Shown piece by piece: positions 1 through 11,168 of a stretch of 64,000 nucleotides of DNA. Source of the stretch: Punctularia strigosozonata HHB-11173 SS5. Its lineage: Eukaryota; Basidiomycota; Agaricomycetes; Corticiales; Punctulariaceae. The first letter of the stretch is position 1. Every line of letters starts with the position of its first letter. A program made the translations under genes and the position numbers. Below the pieces are notes generated by a model. That model saw nothing but the letters and a program-made list of their open reading frames with translations. It searched no databases and was not told where the DNA came from. The DNA lies in assembly GCF_000264995.1 (NCBI RefSeq), contig NW_006767433.1, positions 4,016,299-4,080,298 on the forward strand, given 5' to 3'.

Positions 1-40
1 TTAAGGGCACAGAGGCTACAGACTTGGTGCTACATCAAAA

Positions 41-1505
41 CTATTCACCCACGCTTGAATGTCCCGCGTTGTCTACGGCTCTGGTCGTCGCTGGCGCCGT
101 TCGCTTGCGCCGCGGGGCAGCCCCAGATGGCTCTTCAGCGTTCTCGAGCCGTAAGGTAGCCGTGGACTGCGTCTTCTGACGCTTTGACGAAGTCGGACGT
201 GCCTTCGGGCGCTGTTGAACTGCGGTTGTAGTAGACGAGGAAGGGCGCGGGCGCGATGGTTCGCGATCGGTCGGTGCAAGATTCTCGCGGTCCTCGTTGT
301 TTCCGGCAGTTCTAGTTGACTCGCGCTCGCTGCCGCATAGAGTTTGAGTTAGTGATGGTGGTTGGTTGGCTGATGGGAAGCTTACCGGGCCCTCAGCCTC
401 TTGCTACGGGGATTGTCGAAGCGACCCTTCAGCGAATTATACTTTCTTTTGTTTCGAAAATGCTGCGCTATGATTTCATCGACGGGCCAGCATCCATCGA
501 ATTCCTTCAGGTACTCAAATGATTCCATTGCCTAAAGATCGGAGGTAAGCAATCGGGTCACCACAACCAATTTGATGCCGCATTGACACTGACAAGCCGG
601 TAGATCTTCGCAAGATCATCCTTTGGTTGGCGCCGGAACGGTACGCGCCAATCGAGCTGAGCAGCAACGGCCAGATCTCGCACGCGCCGCTGGTCATCTT
701 CGTGAGGAAACATTGGACACAAACAATGGGATCAAATCACTGACGCATATAGCAAGGTATAATTCGTTGTGTTCAGGGTTGTCGCTATGAAGCTGCATGC
801 TCATCTGAAGATTATACCCATTATTTCCGGCAGTCCCTTGGGGTCGGGGAATCTTCGCAGATGTCACTTTGTCGCGTCCTGTGGGGCCAGCCCCACTGTT
901 CATCCTCTTCTCAAGCAAGAGTCGGCGGGCTTTCTCCTTCTCCACGCATGCTGTCCAGTGCTACAGTTGTAGCAAATTGGATCAAGCAGGCAATACTCAC
1001 CTTTGGCCTGTAAATAGAGCTCCTTGTAGCTCACTTCATTCTCGTCGGCATTGGGGCCGTTGTCGTCTTCATCTCCAGCACTCTCCTCGCTGCTTGTATG
1101 GAATGAGCCAACAACAGGTGTAGTTCCACTTTAGGAATCAAATTTTCCATACCTGACTTCGTCGAATTCTGCTTCGGTGACAGGCATGACAACAGCGGAC
1201 AGGATGAACCGCAGGTAAGAGTCAAAGACGATAAGAGCCTCTGCCCGGAACATAAAAACTGGTGGCTGATGTGCAATCTGCAGCTTATCATTGGCTCCTG
1301 GACAATCTCACCTCAGGGCAGGTGCTTGCCAGGACTTCAGTCCTGTGTTTCGAAGCTCACTAGGTTGAGCATCGACGACCGGCTGATACACTCCTGACTT
1401 AGTACGCCACCGACGCCCTGCAGGTCCGCCAGCCCGAGCCCCTATCGCCCGCCCTGCATCATTGGATACGCACCTCCAGCAACAGCGGGCCCGTTTCCAG
1501 AGCAT
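41..1505 (-). CDS. conserved hypothetical basidiomycete protein, multi-exon
   Basis: Function unknown. Spliced frames can be followed through several short introns. In order they give a segment with HQPPVFMFRAEALIVFDSYL, an acidic linker, a coiled-coil-like stretch EKEKARRLLLEKR (about 880-940), the motif KIPRPQGTAGNNGYNLQ, a basic segment RRVRDLAVAAQLDWRVPFRR (about 600-690), then EFDGCWPVDEIIAQHFRNKR and a low-complexity Pro/Ser/Arg tail ending at 41. The IPRP-x-G-TAG-x-YNLQ motif, a VRDL..LDW..PFRRQ block and a final NKRK resemble, as I remember it, a family of uncharacterised Agaricomycete proteins that often occurs in many copies. No catalytic motif is seen. All junctions I could resolve are GT-AG, so it looks intact. 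The 5' end is uncertain: an ATG at 1505 is open, but that exon runs into the tandem repeat at 1368-2340. The supported part is 41-1290. Confidence 0.55.
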
Positions 1506-2340
1506 TTAAGAGCTCCGGATCCTCGACGAACTTCCACCACTGCAAGACATCAGCTGCACGTACATGCCCTTCGCGAGTCGTGCGGGACCTTACTCACTGA
1601 TGCCCTGCAGGTCCGCCGACTCAAGCCCCTATTGCCTGCCCCGCCGCCGGATACGCACATCCAGCAACCGCGCAACCCATTTCCCGGGCACTCGAAGACT
1701 CCTTTCAGCCGCACATACGTGCCATTCACGCAACAACCGGCCGGTACACTCGTGACTTAGTACGCCGCCGACACCCTGCAGGTCCGCCGACTCAAGCCCC
1801 TATTGCCCGCCCCGCCGCCGGTTACGCACCTCCAGCGACCACGCAACCTGTTCCCCGGGCACTCGAAGGCTCTTTGCCGGACCTCCACCGACTCAAGCCC
1901 CTATTGCCCGCCCTGCTGCCGGATACGCACCTCCAGCGACCGTGCAACCCGTTCCCCGGCCACTCAAAGGCTCCTTTCCGGACCTTTACCGTGCTGATAT
2001 TAGTCGCACGTACGTACGTACACCTCACGAGTCGTCGCCGCACCTTACTCACCGATGCCCCACAGCTTCGCCAACGCAAGCCCCTATTGTCATCGCCGCA
2101 TCAGCCGATACGCACTTCCACCGACCGCGCAACTCATTCCCCAGGCACACGAGCCCCTATCGCTCGCCCCGCATTGCCGGATACGCACCTCCACCAACGC
2201 GCAACCCGTTCCCCAGGCACTCGAAGGCTCCTTGCTGGACCTTTACGTATACCGCGCCGATATCAGCCGCACGTACGTACACCTCACGAGTGTTGCAGCA
2301 CCTTACTCACCGACGGCTCGCAGGTTCGCCAACGCAAGGC
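1368..2340. repeat. degenerate compound tandem repeat array
   Basis: About six diverged copies of two alternating blocks. Block one starts AAGCCCCTATTGCCCGCC and runs about 80-95 bases to a GGCACTCGAAGGCTC end; copies begin near 1427, 1618, 1789, 1888, 2072 and 2149. Block two carries TTACTCACTGATGCCCTGCAG and the following GTCCGCC; copies lie near 1368, 1552, 1737, 2006 and 2267, with a shorter one near 2400. Spacing varies because some units lack one block. Several block-two copies begin with GCACGTACGTACAC and end in a branch-site/acceptor-like CTGATGCCCTGCAG, so each unit looks like a small intron followed by an exon-like block. The array sits directly before the transposase start. Whether it is 5' sequence of that element or an independent minisatellite cannot be told here. 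Confidence 0.7.
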
Positions 2341-2483
2341 AACCTATTTCCTGGACACCAAAGCCTGCTGCAGGTACAAACCTTTCCAAAAGCTGTTGTG
2401 TCGCACTCACTGATGTTCCGCAGGTTCGCAAAACCGGAATCTTACCTCAGACGCATCAGTCCGCGACTACGCAGACACATTAG

Positions 2484-5400
2484 ATGCTTGGTCGTCGTGG
2501 GGGTCGCAAGCCGAAGGCCGCGCGGCCTGCGAAACACCTCTGCAGCTGTGGATGCGGAAAGCTTGTGAGTCATCGGGAAGACCTACGCCATCGGAGGGCA
2601 AGGAATGTACCGCAGCCAATGGCGCGTGCTCAGAACATATGGGCTACGTTACAACAAACTACCACCCATGCAGTCAATGCTCTTCGGCGCTCTCTTAGCC
2701 GTTCGTCCAGAGCTTCGTCAGCCAATGTCGTGGATGTGGAGATGCAGGAGCCCTATCAGTCGTTCGAAAATCCCATGGAGTTACTGGAAGAGGACTATGT
2801 CAGCAGCACGCAAGCATCTTTTGAGGCTGAGGCTGCGATCACTGAGCAGGAGAATGCCTGGCGGCGCAGGCAGCCTTGGGTAGAGGACATTACCGATGAC
2901 GAGGATGAGGAGGACATGGAGGAGGACAAACACGAAGACAATGGGAGTAGTGATCTCGCTTTTGCTCAAGATAATGACCAGGAGGATGAGGAGGAGTTCA
3001 ATCCAATCACCGCGTACGAGAGTCTCAAGGAGGCCTTTGAGAACATTGCCCGTGAAGCAGGTGGGTCTTCATTTATCTGCATATCTCAGCAACTGCTGAT
3101 TCGCTCTCGTGCAGGCACTCAGCTCGATGACAAAGATCTTGCTACCCTTCGATTGTTCGCCCTCAAAGTCCAAACCCATATGAAAGCCGATACGTTTGCG
3201 AAGCTCCCCTATGCGTTCCCAACACAGGATGTACCCTCATGGAAGACTACGCAGTCGCGCGCTGCAGTTCTTTCCGCATTGGACCCTGTAATGTACGACT
3301 GCTGCAAGAATTCGTGCTGCTGCTTCGTCGGCCCTCATTCAACACTTCGCGAGTGTCCATACTGTAAAGAACCACGCTACAATGCCACGGGACGCCCACG
3401 TTCCCAGTTTCCTTATCTACCCCTTACACCACGTCTAAAAGCCTACCTCGAAAGTCAGGACATGGCTCGCAAAATGCAGTATCGCGCGCGTGATCACTCA
3501 CATATCCCGGGTACAATGACGGACATATTTGATGGTGACCTATATCAACAACTACTCCGTACTTCGGTCTCCCTCCATGGACGAAATCTTAATCACACAT
3601 TCTTCTCTGATCCTCGAGACGTCGCACTGGGATTGTCGACGGATGGGTTTGCACCACACAAGCGGCGGAAAAAGACAGCATGGCCCTTAATCCTCTTCAA
3701 TTACAATCTGCCTCCTGAGGAAAGGTTTCACGCCAAGAACATAATCGCGATCGGGGTCATTCCGGGACCTAAAAAGCCCGTCGACTTCGACTCTTTCCTA
3801 TGGCCACTGGTCGAGGGACTCCTCCGGCTGAAGATCGGTGTCCATGCATTTGATGCATTGTCAGGAAGCTACTTTCCACTGCGCGCATACCTTATTGTGG
3901 TTTTTGGTGATATACCGGCAATATCCATGGTCATGCGCATGAAGGGTCACAACGGACTGTCACCATGCCGGTTCTGTCATATCCATGGCCTGCGGGTACC
4001 TGGCTCCCGCGCGACGACACACTATGTCCCACTAGCACGTACAAGGCACCCTGATGTGACAACAGATCCAGATGCAATAAAGGTTTACAAGCCCGAAGAC
4101 CTGCCACTCCGCTCTCACGACGAGTTCCTTGCCCAGGCAGAGGCAGTCGAGGAGGCTTCTACAGAAGCCGTTCGCGAGCAGATGGCGAAGAATACCGGTA
4201 TCAAAGGTGTCCCTCTTCTAAGCTGCCTCTCCTCCCTGTCCTTTCCGGCATCATTTCCTTACGACTTCATGCACCTTATATGGGAGAACGTCATAAGAAA
4301 CCTCCTTCTCTTATGGACAGGCGAGTACAAGGACCTTGATACGGGCCGCGAGGACTACCAACTGGACAAGAAAGTCTGGGAGGCTATTGGAGAAGCTACG
4401 GCTGCATGCGGGAGTACAATACCATCTGCATATGGACCACGTCAACCAAACATCGCACAGGACAAATCAGGATGTACGGCGGACTCATGGTCATTCTGGA
4501 CGCTGTATATTGGACCTGTTCTTTTGAACCGCCGCTTCAAGCAAGAAAAGTATTATCACCACTTTATCGACCTTGTTGTCATTCTTGATCTATGCCTTTC
4601 ATTTGAACACTCGGATGCTGACCTGAAAGCCATCAAGGCTGGTCTAATTGCGTGGGTGCAGACGTACGAGAGGTGAGTTTGGTTTCATGCTCTCATGATG
4701 TCCTGTCCTCTGATATTGTAGTAAACAGGATTTATTATCAGGACAATCCTTCGCGTTTGTCCACTTGTCCTATCACCATCCATGGGCTCTTGCACATTGC
4801 CGACAGTATCCGTGCAGTTGGTCCGGTCTGGGTCTCATGGGCATTCCCAATGGAACGCTATTGTGGTTCTCTCCAACCTGCCATCACAAGCCGACGATTT
4901 CCATATGCAAGTATCAACCGATACGTGCTTAACAATGCACGACTATCTCATATCATACTCAAATATGGTCTACATGACGAACTATCCCTATGCAAGCCCA
5001 AGACATCACGCGGTGCTGTCTCCTTCGAGAATTGTAAGTAGATATGCCTTCTGTCCGGTCAACAGCGTAACTTGATCTCATATTGACAGATCCAACTTGC
5101 ATACTCATACCACCATGCCGACCTGCATCCAATATTCCCTCGGACGTGCACAGCAAGATTATCCTTGCCTTGGCCACACGCTATGGTGTGACGGTTGCGA
5201 CAGCACGAAAGTTCGTTCCACATGATCTTGAAGAATACGGACGCGTACAGATCCTCAATGATGGCGACGCAATATCTGCAGCTAATCTCTACCCCACACC
5301 TGGAGATGACCGAAGGGATGCCTCCTATGTCCGGGTGAGTCTCCCGATACATTGCGCATCATATATTTTCGAGTACTCAAATAACTGATCTATTCTACTA

Positions 5401-5779
5401 GTATCAGCTCCTTGTGGACAAATATGCCCACCAGCGTCGTCGAGTTCCTGAATATCAAGATCATACGTTCTTCGGACAGCTGAAGCACATATTCGTACTG
5501 CATCTGCCAAAGTCTCGGACTCTCAAGATCAAGGACGATGAGACAGTGCTACTCGCTGTAATCCGGTCTTGTGATGTTACTCGGAAACACCCTCGACTTG
5601 ATATCCACTATTACAAAAGGGATGGGCGTCTCGAGGTGGTGGACCTCACGGCTATACAATGTCTTGTTGGACGAATCCCTGTGCCTACCAGCAATGAATG
5701 GGCTATCATTGATCGGAGCGGTACCCTAGCTCGGGCATTGTATGTTGAAGCTGATGGGAACGTGGACGACGGCGAGTAA
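2484..5779 (+). mobile_element. Tnp2-type (CACTA/EnSpm-like) transposase gene of a DNA transposon
   Basis: Five exons (roughly 2484-3060, 3115-4672, 4733-5033, 5089-5335, 5399-5779) join in frame at GT-AG sites into about 1,020 residues. The N-terminus has a CSCGCG motif, then an acidic disordered stretch. A zinc-ribbon-like CPYCKEPRY precedes the catalytic core, where STDGFAP, FGDIPA and a CRFCHIHG motif fit the Tnp2 transposase family. Downstream come HGLLHIADSI and FPMERYCGSLQP, also typical, and a C-terminal segment with an HPRLDIHYYKRD motif. This family uses a DDE-type nuclease to cut and paste the element. No frame break is seen, so the protein may be whole. I could not find matching CACTA ends or a target duplication, so the element's borders are unknown. 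It lies next to repeats and far from the housekeeping block. Confidence 0.85.
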
Positions 5780-5904
5780 TTTTGAAAACATATTGTCACT
5801 TGTGATACGTGTATATATAACCAAAAGACAATACAATCCCGGTCGAATGGGGCAGCGAGCTCTTGCAGCACGAGGGAGGTGCGTGTCTTCTGTGGTAGTG
5901 GTCA

Positions 5905-6410
5905 AAGTTGGGCGTCCCGCTGCTGGCACGCCTCTCGGGGCATTGCCCGCCCGTTTCGTGACTGCACGGCGCATTGGCAAACGATGCCCAGTCGAACGGG
6001 GCGGCGCGCATGCAGCACGAGGAGCGTGCGCGTTGCGGCACTCTTGGGGCATGCTGATGGCCGGGGTGGTCAGCGCTATCGCTGCTGGCCCTGGTGGCGG
6101 CGGCGGCGGCGGCATCGGCATCGGCGTGCAGCATGAGGACAGCACACGTCTCGGCAATGGTGGAGGAAAATTGAATGTCCCGCGTCTTGGCGGTGGTGGT
6201 TGAAGTCGGGCGTCCCGCTGCTGGCACACCTCTCAGGGCGCTGCCGACCCGTTTCGTGACCGCGCGGCGCGCTGGCCGGTGCTGGGCGAATGGCGGGCGC
6301 GGGGGTAGAAGTGGCGCCGCGCGAGACCGCATTGGCGGCTCGCAAACGGCAAGGGCGGGGGATGGAAGCTGCACCGGGCGCGAATGGCGGGCGCGGGGGT
6401 AGAAGTGCCC
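5905..6410. repeat. direct repeats in GC-rich sequence
   Basis: A block of about 70 bases at 5910-5980 (starting TTGGGCGTCCCGCTGCTGGC) recurs at 6206-6276 with roughly 90 percent identity, 296 bases downstream. Just after the second copy, a 27-base segment containing AATGGCGGGCGCGGGGGTAG is present identically at 6287-6313 and 6381-6407. Between the copies lies a short GGC triplet run near 6095-6125. Long frames are open on both strands only because the sequence is GC-rich. They encode Arg/Pro/Ala-rich nonsense, so I do not call a gene between 5780 and 6910. Confidence 0.7.
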
Positions 6411-6910
6411 GGAATCGTATATATGCACATCTTGCTGGGATCGCAAGACACTTCAATTGTCTGCGATGCTCGGGAGGAAATGGCCAGGGCAAACGTGCGA
6501 CCGCAGGCGTAACGCGGTGGCTCAAACATCTCTTGCTCAAGCAGCTTCCACCCTGCGCTGGGATCGGGCATGAACGCCGCCGCGCGCTCGTGCGCAAGCG
6601 AGAATTGGCCGCTGCCGCTTGGTGCTTGCAGTACGAAAAGGACACGCTTCTTCCGGCATGTGCTGGTCCACCGCGAGGCGCGCTAGCTGCGTCTTCGATG
6701 GTGGCCGGCGCACTGCTTGAGGGGCTGGAGTGTGTTGGTCGAACGGCAACATTGATGACGCGGTCGACGATGAGGGTGGGGTACGATTGACGACGAGGGA
6801 GGGGTACGGTCCGCAGAGCGCATTGACGGCAAGGGTATGGGCAGGACGTGGTTAACGTGGATGCCAAGGATGGAGCGTGGTTGACGGATTGAGGTGGGCA
6901 CGAGGCGTGC

Positions 6911-8414
6911 TCAAGAGTGAGTGCACGGCTTTTTTGGGGGAGGGCGCGGTATGTTCGAGGACGACTGGAGTGTTTGGAGGCTCCGGCCGCTGCGGTCCTC
7001 GGATGCCGGTCGGGGTCGGTTGCAAAGTGCAATGTCACGGCTGAAGTCAAGTATTAGCGTGTTTGTTTCACGAAGGTGAGAGGGAAATTCTCGGCGTACC
7101 CTAGCCCACAGGGTATCAAACAAATCCGAGACCCGCACAGCGCCGTGAGGACGCGTAGATGATAGGGGAGGACGTAGGCAGGTCGCTCGGCGGACGCGGC
7201 AACAAGGCGCAAGGAGGGGCTCGACGTCCGCGCAGTGTCTGTTGTTCGTCACTCTCCGAATACGAGCATGTCGATGACCGCGGTGCATCTGCTTCGGGCG
7301 CAGGAGAGATCTCCCGGGACGCACGGTCCTCCTCCTCGAGGGCGAGCGTGGCCAGCGGCGAGTGTGGCATCTCCCGGCGCGGGCTGAGAGGCTCCGGAGT
7401 CGCTGGAGCACGGTGCGCGCGCGCTTTCCCCCAGGCCTGAAACCGAGCGCTGAACTCGCTCGGTGGAGTGACGGGCGTGGGGTCGGCGTCGGGGTCCGTG
7501 CGCAAACGGTGTTGGCCTGGGTCGGACATCCAACGGACTGTGTGCCACTTGCCACCGTACGTTGTGTGGGGGCAAAGGCAAGTGCGGGTCTGGGAGCCCG
7601 TGCGTGTATGCATGCTCGGGCGGGGGCGGCACGGCCGAGCGCTCGCGATCGAGGTGCGCGCCAATGTACGGGTAGTCGACGCGAACCGTGTCTTCGGGTG
7701 TCGCGGGTTCTTTCTTGGGCCTCTCCTTCGCCTTGGACTTGCTCCGCCGGAAGCAGTTGAGAGATGCCATGCGGAAGACGGAGACGAGGGACGTTGACGA
7801 AGGCGAGGAGGGCACGGCGAGCGGTGGCGCCGAGGTTGGTGTGGGCGGCAGTGGCTTCTTGACGACAAAGGAGCGGGTATGCAAGGGAGATTGCGATTTA
7901 GAGTAGTGCGAGGAGGCGGATGTGGTGAGCGACGTCAGGCTGGCGCAGCTCGCGCTGGGGCTGGGTCCGAACCCGTACGATGTGCGTACTGCGACGAGAT
8001 GCATTCGTTAGATGCGTGCCATGCTCTACGAGATAGCGGACTCACGTGAGTCCGCGTCCGAGGTATCGCGGTCGGGGTCGTGAACGTGGTGGTACGCATG
8101 AGCGAGAGGCGAGGGCGCAGGATGGCCGTACGGCGTGCCCACTGCTGTAGGTGGTGGAGACGTCTTGGGAGTCATCGCTGTGACGGGCGCGGGCACATGA
8201 GTGGAGGCAGTTGCGGCGACGAGGCCACTGCGGTGGTCGAATGGCGACCGGGATTAGGTAAAAAGTGCAACGGCACACCTGGATGAAAGTATGAGCGCAT
8301 TGGGTTTACAACGGTAAGAAGAAAACTCAGAACGTACCATGCCCTCAGCATATCAAACATATCCGAAATGCGCACAGCGCTGCGAGGACACATAGACTGT
8401 AGGGGGATTGGCAT
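6911..8414 (-). CDS. hypothetical Pro/Ser-rich protein, model uncertain
   Basis: The minus strand carries a plausible spliced frame. A segment with THVPAPVTAMTPKTSPPP and YGHPAPSPLAHAYHHVHDPD (about 8226-8046) joins across a GT-AG intron to RTSYGFGPSPSASCASL and a long Ser/Pro-rich stretch with a basic patch FRRSKSKAKERPKKEP (about 7989-7560). It then continues, probably through another intron, to TPPSEFSARFQAWGK and an acidic-Ser end (7480-7150). No domain is recognised and it looks disordered. The sequences flanking both ends are duplicates of each other (7010-7165 and 8235-8410), so the first and last exons cannot be assigned safely. It could be a real gene rebuilt by a local duplication, or a decaying one. 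Confidence 0.35.
7010..8410. repeat. direct duplication of about 160 bp flanking the hypothetical gene
   Basis: The stretch 7010-7165 and the stretch 8235-8410 are diverged copies in the same orientation. Both contain a core like ATATCAAACATATCCGA and GCACAGCGCTGCGAGGAC, and similarity continues to the far side, past a shared TGCAAAGTGCAATG-like run. Read on the minus strand both encode a SAVRISDMFDML / GAVRVSDLFDTL peptide followed by an intron-like segment. The copies are about 1.25 kb apart and bracket the Pro/Ser-rich frame. This looks like an old partial tandem duplication; a transposon's terminal repeats would be the alternative, but no element-like ends are visible. Confidence 0.6.
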
Positions 8415-8689
8415 GCCAGGTCGTCCGGGGGTTCATCTTGCAACGGTGGGCACGACCGCTATAGACGCACACCCCATCTCCCGACCCATACTCTCTGAGC
8501 AGGCTCAGAGAGTGGCATGACTCTACCAAGGCCCGTGCCCTTGGCCATGGCGAGAGTGAACCCTGCGTCTACCGTCTTCGCTGGCGCTGTTGCAATTGGC
8601 GGGAGAAGAGTTGGACGAGGGGCTGTGCAGCTTGACCGCGCGCGTTGCCGCTGCTGTGCAATCAGCACTGGCACGACCCACTGGTACAG

Positions 8690-8860
8690 TGGGTGAAAAT
8701 CACCCATTGACTTTGGCCGACATTAGTATTTACGGATACAGTGGGTGATTGTATACAATAGACCATACCATGAGTGATCCAAGGCAATCACCCACATCAC
8801 CTCAATCAACCACATATCGACCAGACCGTGGGTGAATGGTTGATATCACCCATCATGTGG
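8690..8860. repeat. cluster of GGGTGA/TCACCC inverted repeats
   Basis: At least five copies of TGGGTGA or its complement lie within 170 bases. They form a near-perfect palindrome TGGGTGAAAATCACCCA at 8690-8706 and a perfect 10-base pair GTGGGTGATT (8741-8750) / AATCACCCAC (8786-8795). Further half sites lie at 8828-8834 and 8847-8852. CAACCACAT near 8807-8815 has its complement ATGTGGTTG near 8855-8863. The rest of 8415-9444 has no convincing gene. The cluster could be binding sites for a dimeric regulator or a remnant of a small fold-back element. Confidence 0.5.
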
Positions 8861-9444
8861 TTGGTAGCAACCCATTCTGGGGCTCATAGTGCTTTCGAAT
8901 CATGCTCTACAGTTCAAGTCGCTCTTGTTGTTATGTTTTCCCAGTTCTCGTTGTTCTATCCTCATAGTGTGGCTTGTCTACCCGTCAGTGTACTCTTATC
9001 TACGCCGCCTCGGGTATCTCTCACCTGATTAAATCTTCTATACTCTACATATCTTCAAGCGCGATGTACCAATGAATCGCGAGTGACGGGCCTCAGGCAG
9101 CGGAAGATAGATATGATTGCACGCATCACACATGACATCCATCCACGTTACATCCACACCTGAGACCGCGCAACGCCTGCGCACAAGATAAGTAGTGGCT
9201 CCACCGCTGCATTGTGGATCACCGCATCGGCCGATGACCAGCATAACGTCGTGCTTTGCAGCGCGGCTCCGAGACGCGCCGACTCAAATAGCCGACCAAA
9301 CTGGCCTCAGGCTCTGGCTGCGGCCAGCCGCGGGATGTATACTAGTTCCATGGGCAAAGCCAGATCGCCTTACCCATACATGGCACCATCCCAGTTGAAT
9401 GATATCAACCGCGGTGACATCGGTTGCTACTACGTTCCGTGCGC

Positions 9445-11168
9445 CTACATCTGCTCCGCAACGACGACCTTCTTCCTCTCGGCGATGGGTTTGCTTTCGC
9501 CCGCGCGTGTATGCTTTCTCCGCCTTTCCTCTTTGACGCGACGAGCCTCGAGCATGGTTCTCTTGAGATCCGCCGCCTTGTGAACCGGTTTGGGAAGATG
9601 ACGAGATCTACGAACAGCAATCAGTCTATTGACAACGAGAATGCTTCATGTAAACAGCCACCTTTGGACCTTGCCAACACCCTTGTCGAACTTCCAACGG
9701 TCCTTGAGAGTATCACGATATTCCATCGCCGCGCGTTCGCGCGCGGTAATGATGCCAAGCTTTTCGTCTGCGCGCGCTTTCCAGATCCGCACATTGCCAT
9801 CATCTGAGCCGCTCAACACAAAGCGCGCATCGTTAGTAAAGATCGTAGACGACACCCGCTGCATGCGCTTCGTGTGGTACACTTCCGGTCGCGTGCCTTG
9901 GCCCTCCTTCCATATCCGCACGGTCCGATCCCAACCACCCGAAACGAACTCGGCACCAGTAGGCGACCAGTCGCATGACATGACCGCTGCAACGTGTGCC
10001 TTGTATATTTGGGTGGGCGTGGACAGAGATCGAATGTCGAATGTATAGAGGTTGTGATCTTCGGAGGCGAGGAGGAGGGAGGTAGGGAAGGTGGGAGACC
10101 AGGAGAGGGAGTTGGAGCGCATCTGGGTGAAAGTTAGCTAACGCACATAGGGAAGAAACCTGGTCGTTCCGGACCTGCATTACTACTCGACGCTCAGCCT
10201 TTCCTGTTCGAATGTCATACAGGGTGAATGTCCGGTCAGAACCTATACTTGCTAAGACAGACGACTCTGAAAGATTGAACCTGACGGCGTCTATTGTTTC
10301 AGTGGAAGTGGGGAACGTGAGGTTTGAAACGGCCGCGCTCCTTGAAACGGTAATCAGCAGCGAATCATGTCGCGAGGCACGGGACGCACTTAGTCTCATC
10401 CCAGATTTGAACGAGGTTTGAGGCCGTGGCGAATAAGTGGTCCGAACGATGATGATCTATAGAGCTGACGAACAAAATTCAGTGAGATAGAAACACGAAA
10501 ATCAACGGAGGCGTACTTGATTGCAGATTTTCCGGGGAACACGGCCAAGGGGGCTTGATCCTTACGTAATTTCGTATTCAAGACAGGATCGCTAAAGACT
10601 CGTAATGGAATACATACCTCTGACCCAATTTCTGCTTCGGGCCGTGTGTCCCATAGCTTTATATTCCGGTCAACACCACAGCTCAGCAACCGTCCCTCCC
10701 CGGTGAAGCAGAGGCCTGACACTTTGCCCTTGTGAGCACCGTTCAATTTGCGCACGTGCGTCCTCAAAGATAGGTCATGTAGTATCACCCCTGGGTGCAT
10801 GAGTGAAAGGACCAGCTATCGATTCTTTACGGTAGAACCTACCTCCATCCCAACTCCCGCTCGCGACAGTGGTAAGCTCATCTGGTCTTCGAGCCAAGAC
10901 TTCCACTGCGTCCAAGTGGCCTTCAAGGGCCGCAACAAACGGCTTGGAAAACATTCGCTCCATCTTGGCCGCGTTCAGCGCTCTGGTGCGTTCCCGGGCT
11001 CTGGCAAACGGATGCATGAGCGGATCGAGGTTGCGCGACGTTGGCGTAGGATCTCCTTTTCGTGTGGGCAAGTGCGCCGCTGTATCATGTTGCAAGACGT
11101 TGATTTTCTGCGCGGACAATGATGAGCGACGCCGAGAGAATACGCAGACACGAACAACCGACCACCAT
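9445..11168 (-). CDS. SOF1: SOF1/DCAF13-like WD40 protein, U3 snoRNP 18S rRNA processing factor
   Basis: Sof1 is a WD40 protein of the small-subunit processome that works with U3 snoRNA in 18S rRNA maturation in the nucleolus. Family hallmarks are clear: RNLDPLMHPFARARERTRAL and AAKMERMFSKPFVAALEGH at the N-terminus, WD repeats such as GVDRNIKLWDTRP, SDRTFTLYDIRTG and GGWDRTVRIWKEG, and a basic C-terminal tail with HLPKPVHKAADLKRTMLEAR and EERRRKHTRAG ending in a stop at 9445. About seven exons join at GT-AG sites, including introns of 52-53 nt and a last one at 9608-9655. The body exon has no ATG at its 5' end. The family's MKI start fits if an ATG at 11166-11168 is spliced by a 58-nt intron (11108-11165) to AAAATCAACG, giving MKINVLQHD. 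The gene diverges from RTF1. Confidence 0.92.

Noticed and set aside
1942-2568. 208-codon frame through the tandem repeat
   Set aside because: It is open only because the repeat unit lacks stops in that frame; composition is His/Pro/Arg-rich and it overlaps the transposase start in another frame.
5726-7050. Several overlapping long frames on both strands (up to 324 codons)
   Set aside because: They are Arg/Pro/Ala-rich, overlap each other in different frames in GC-rich repeat DNA, and have no conserved motif or sensible splice sites.
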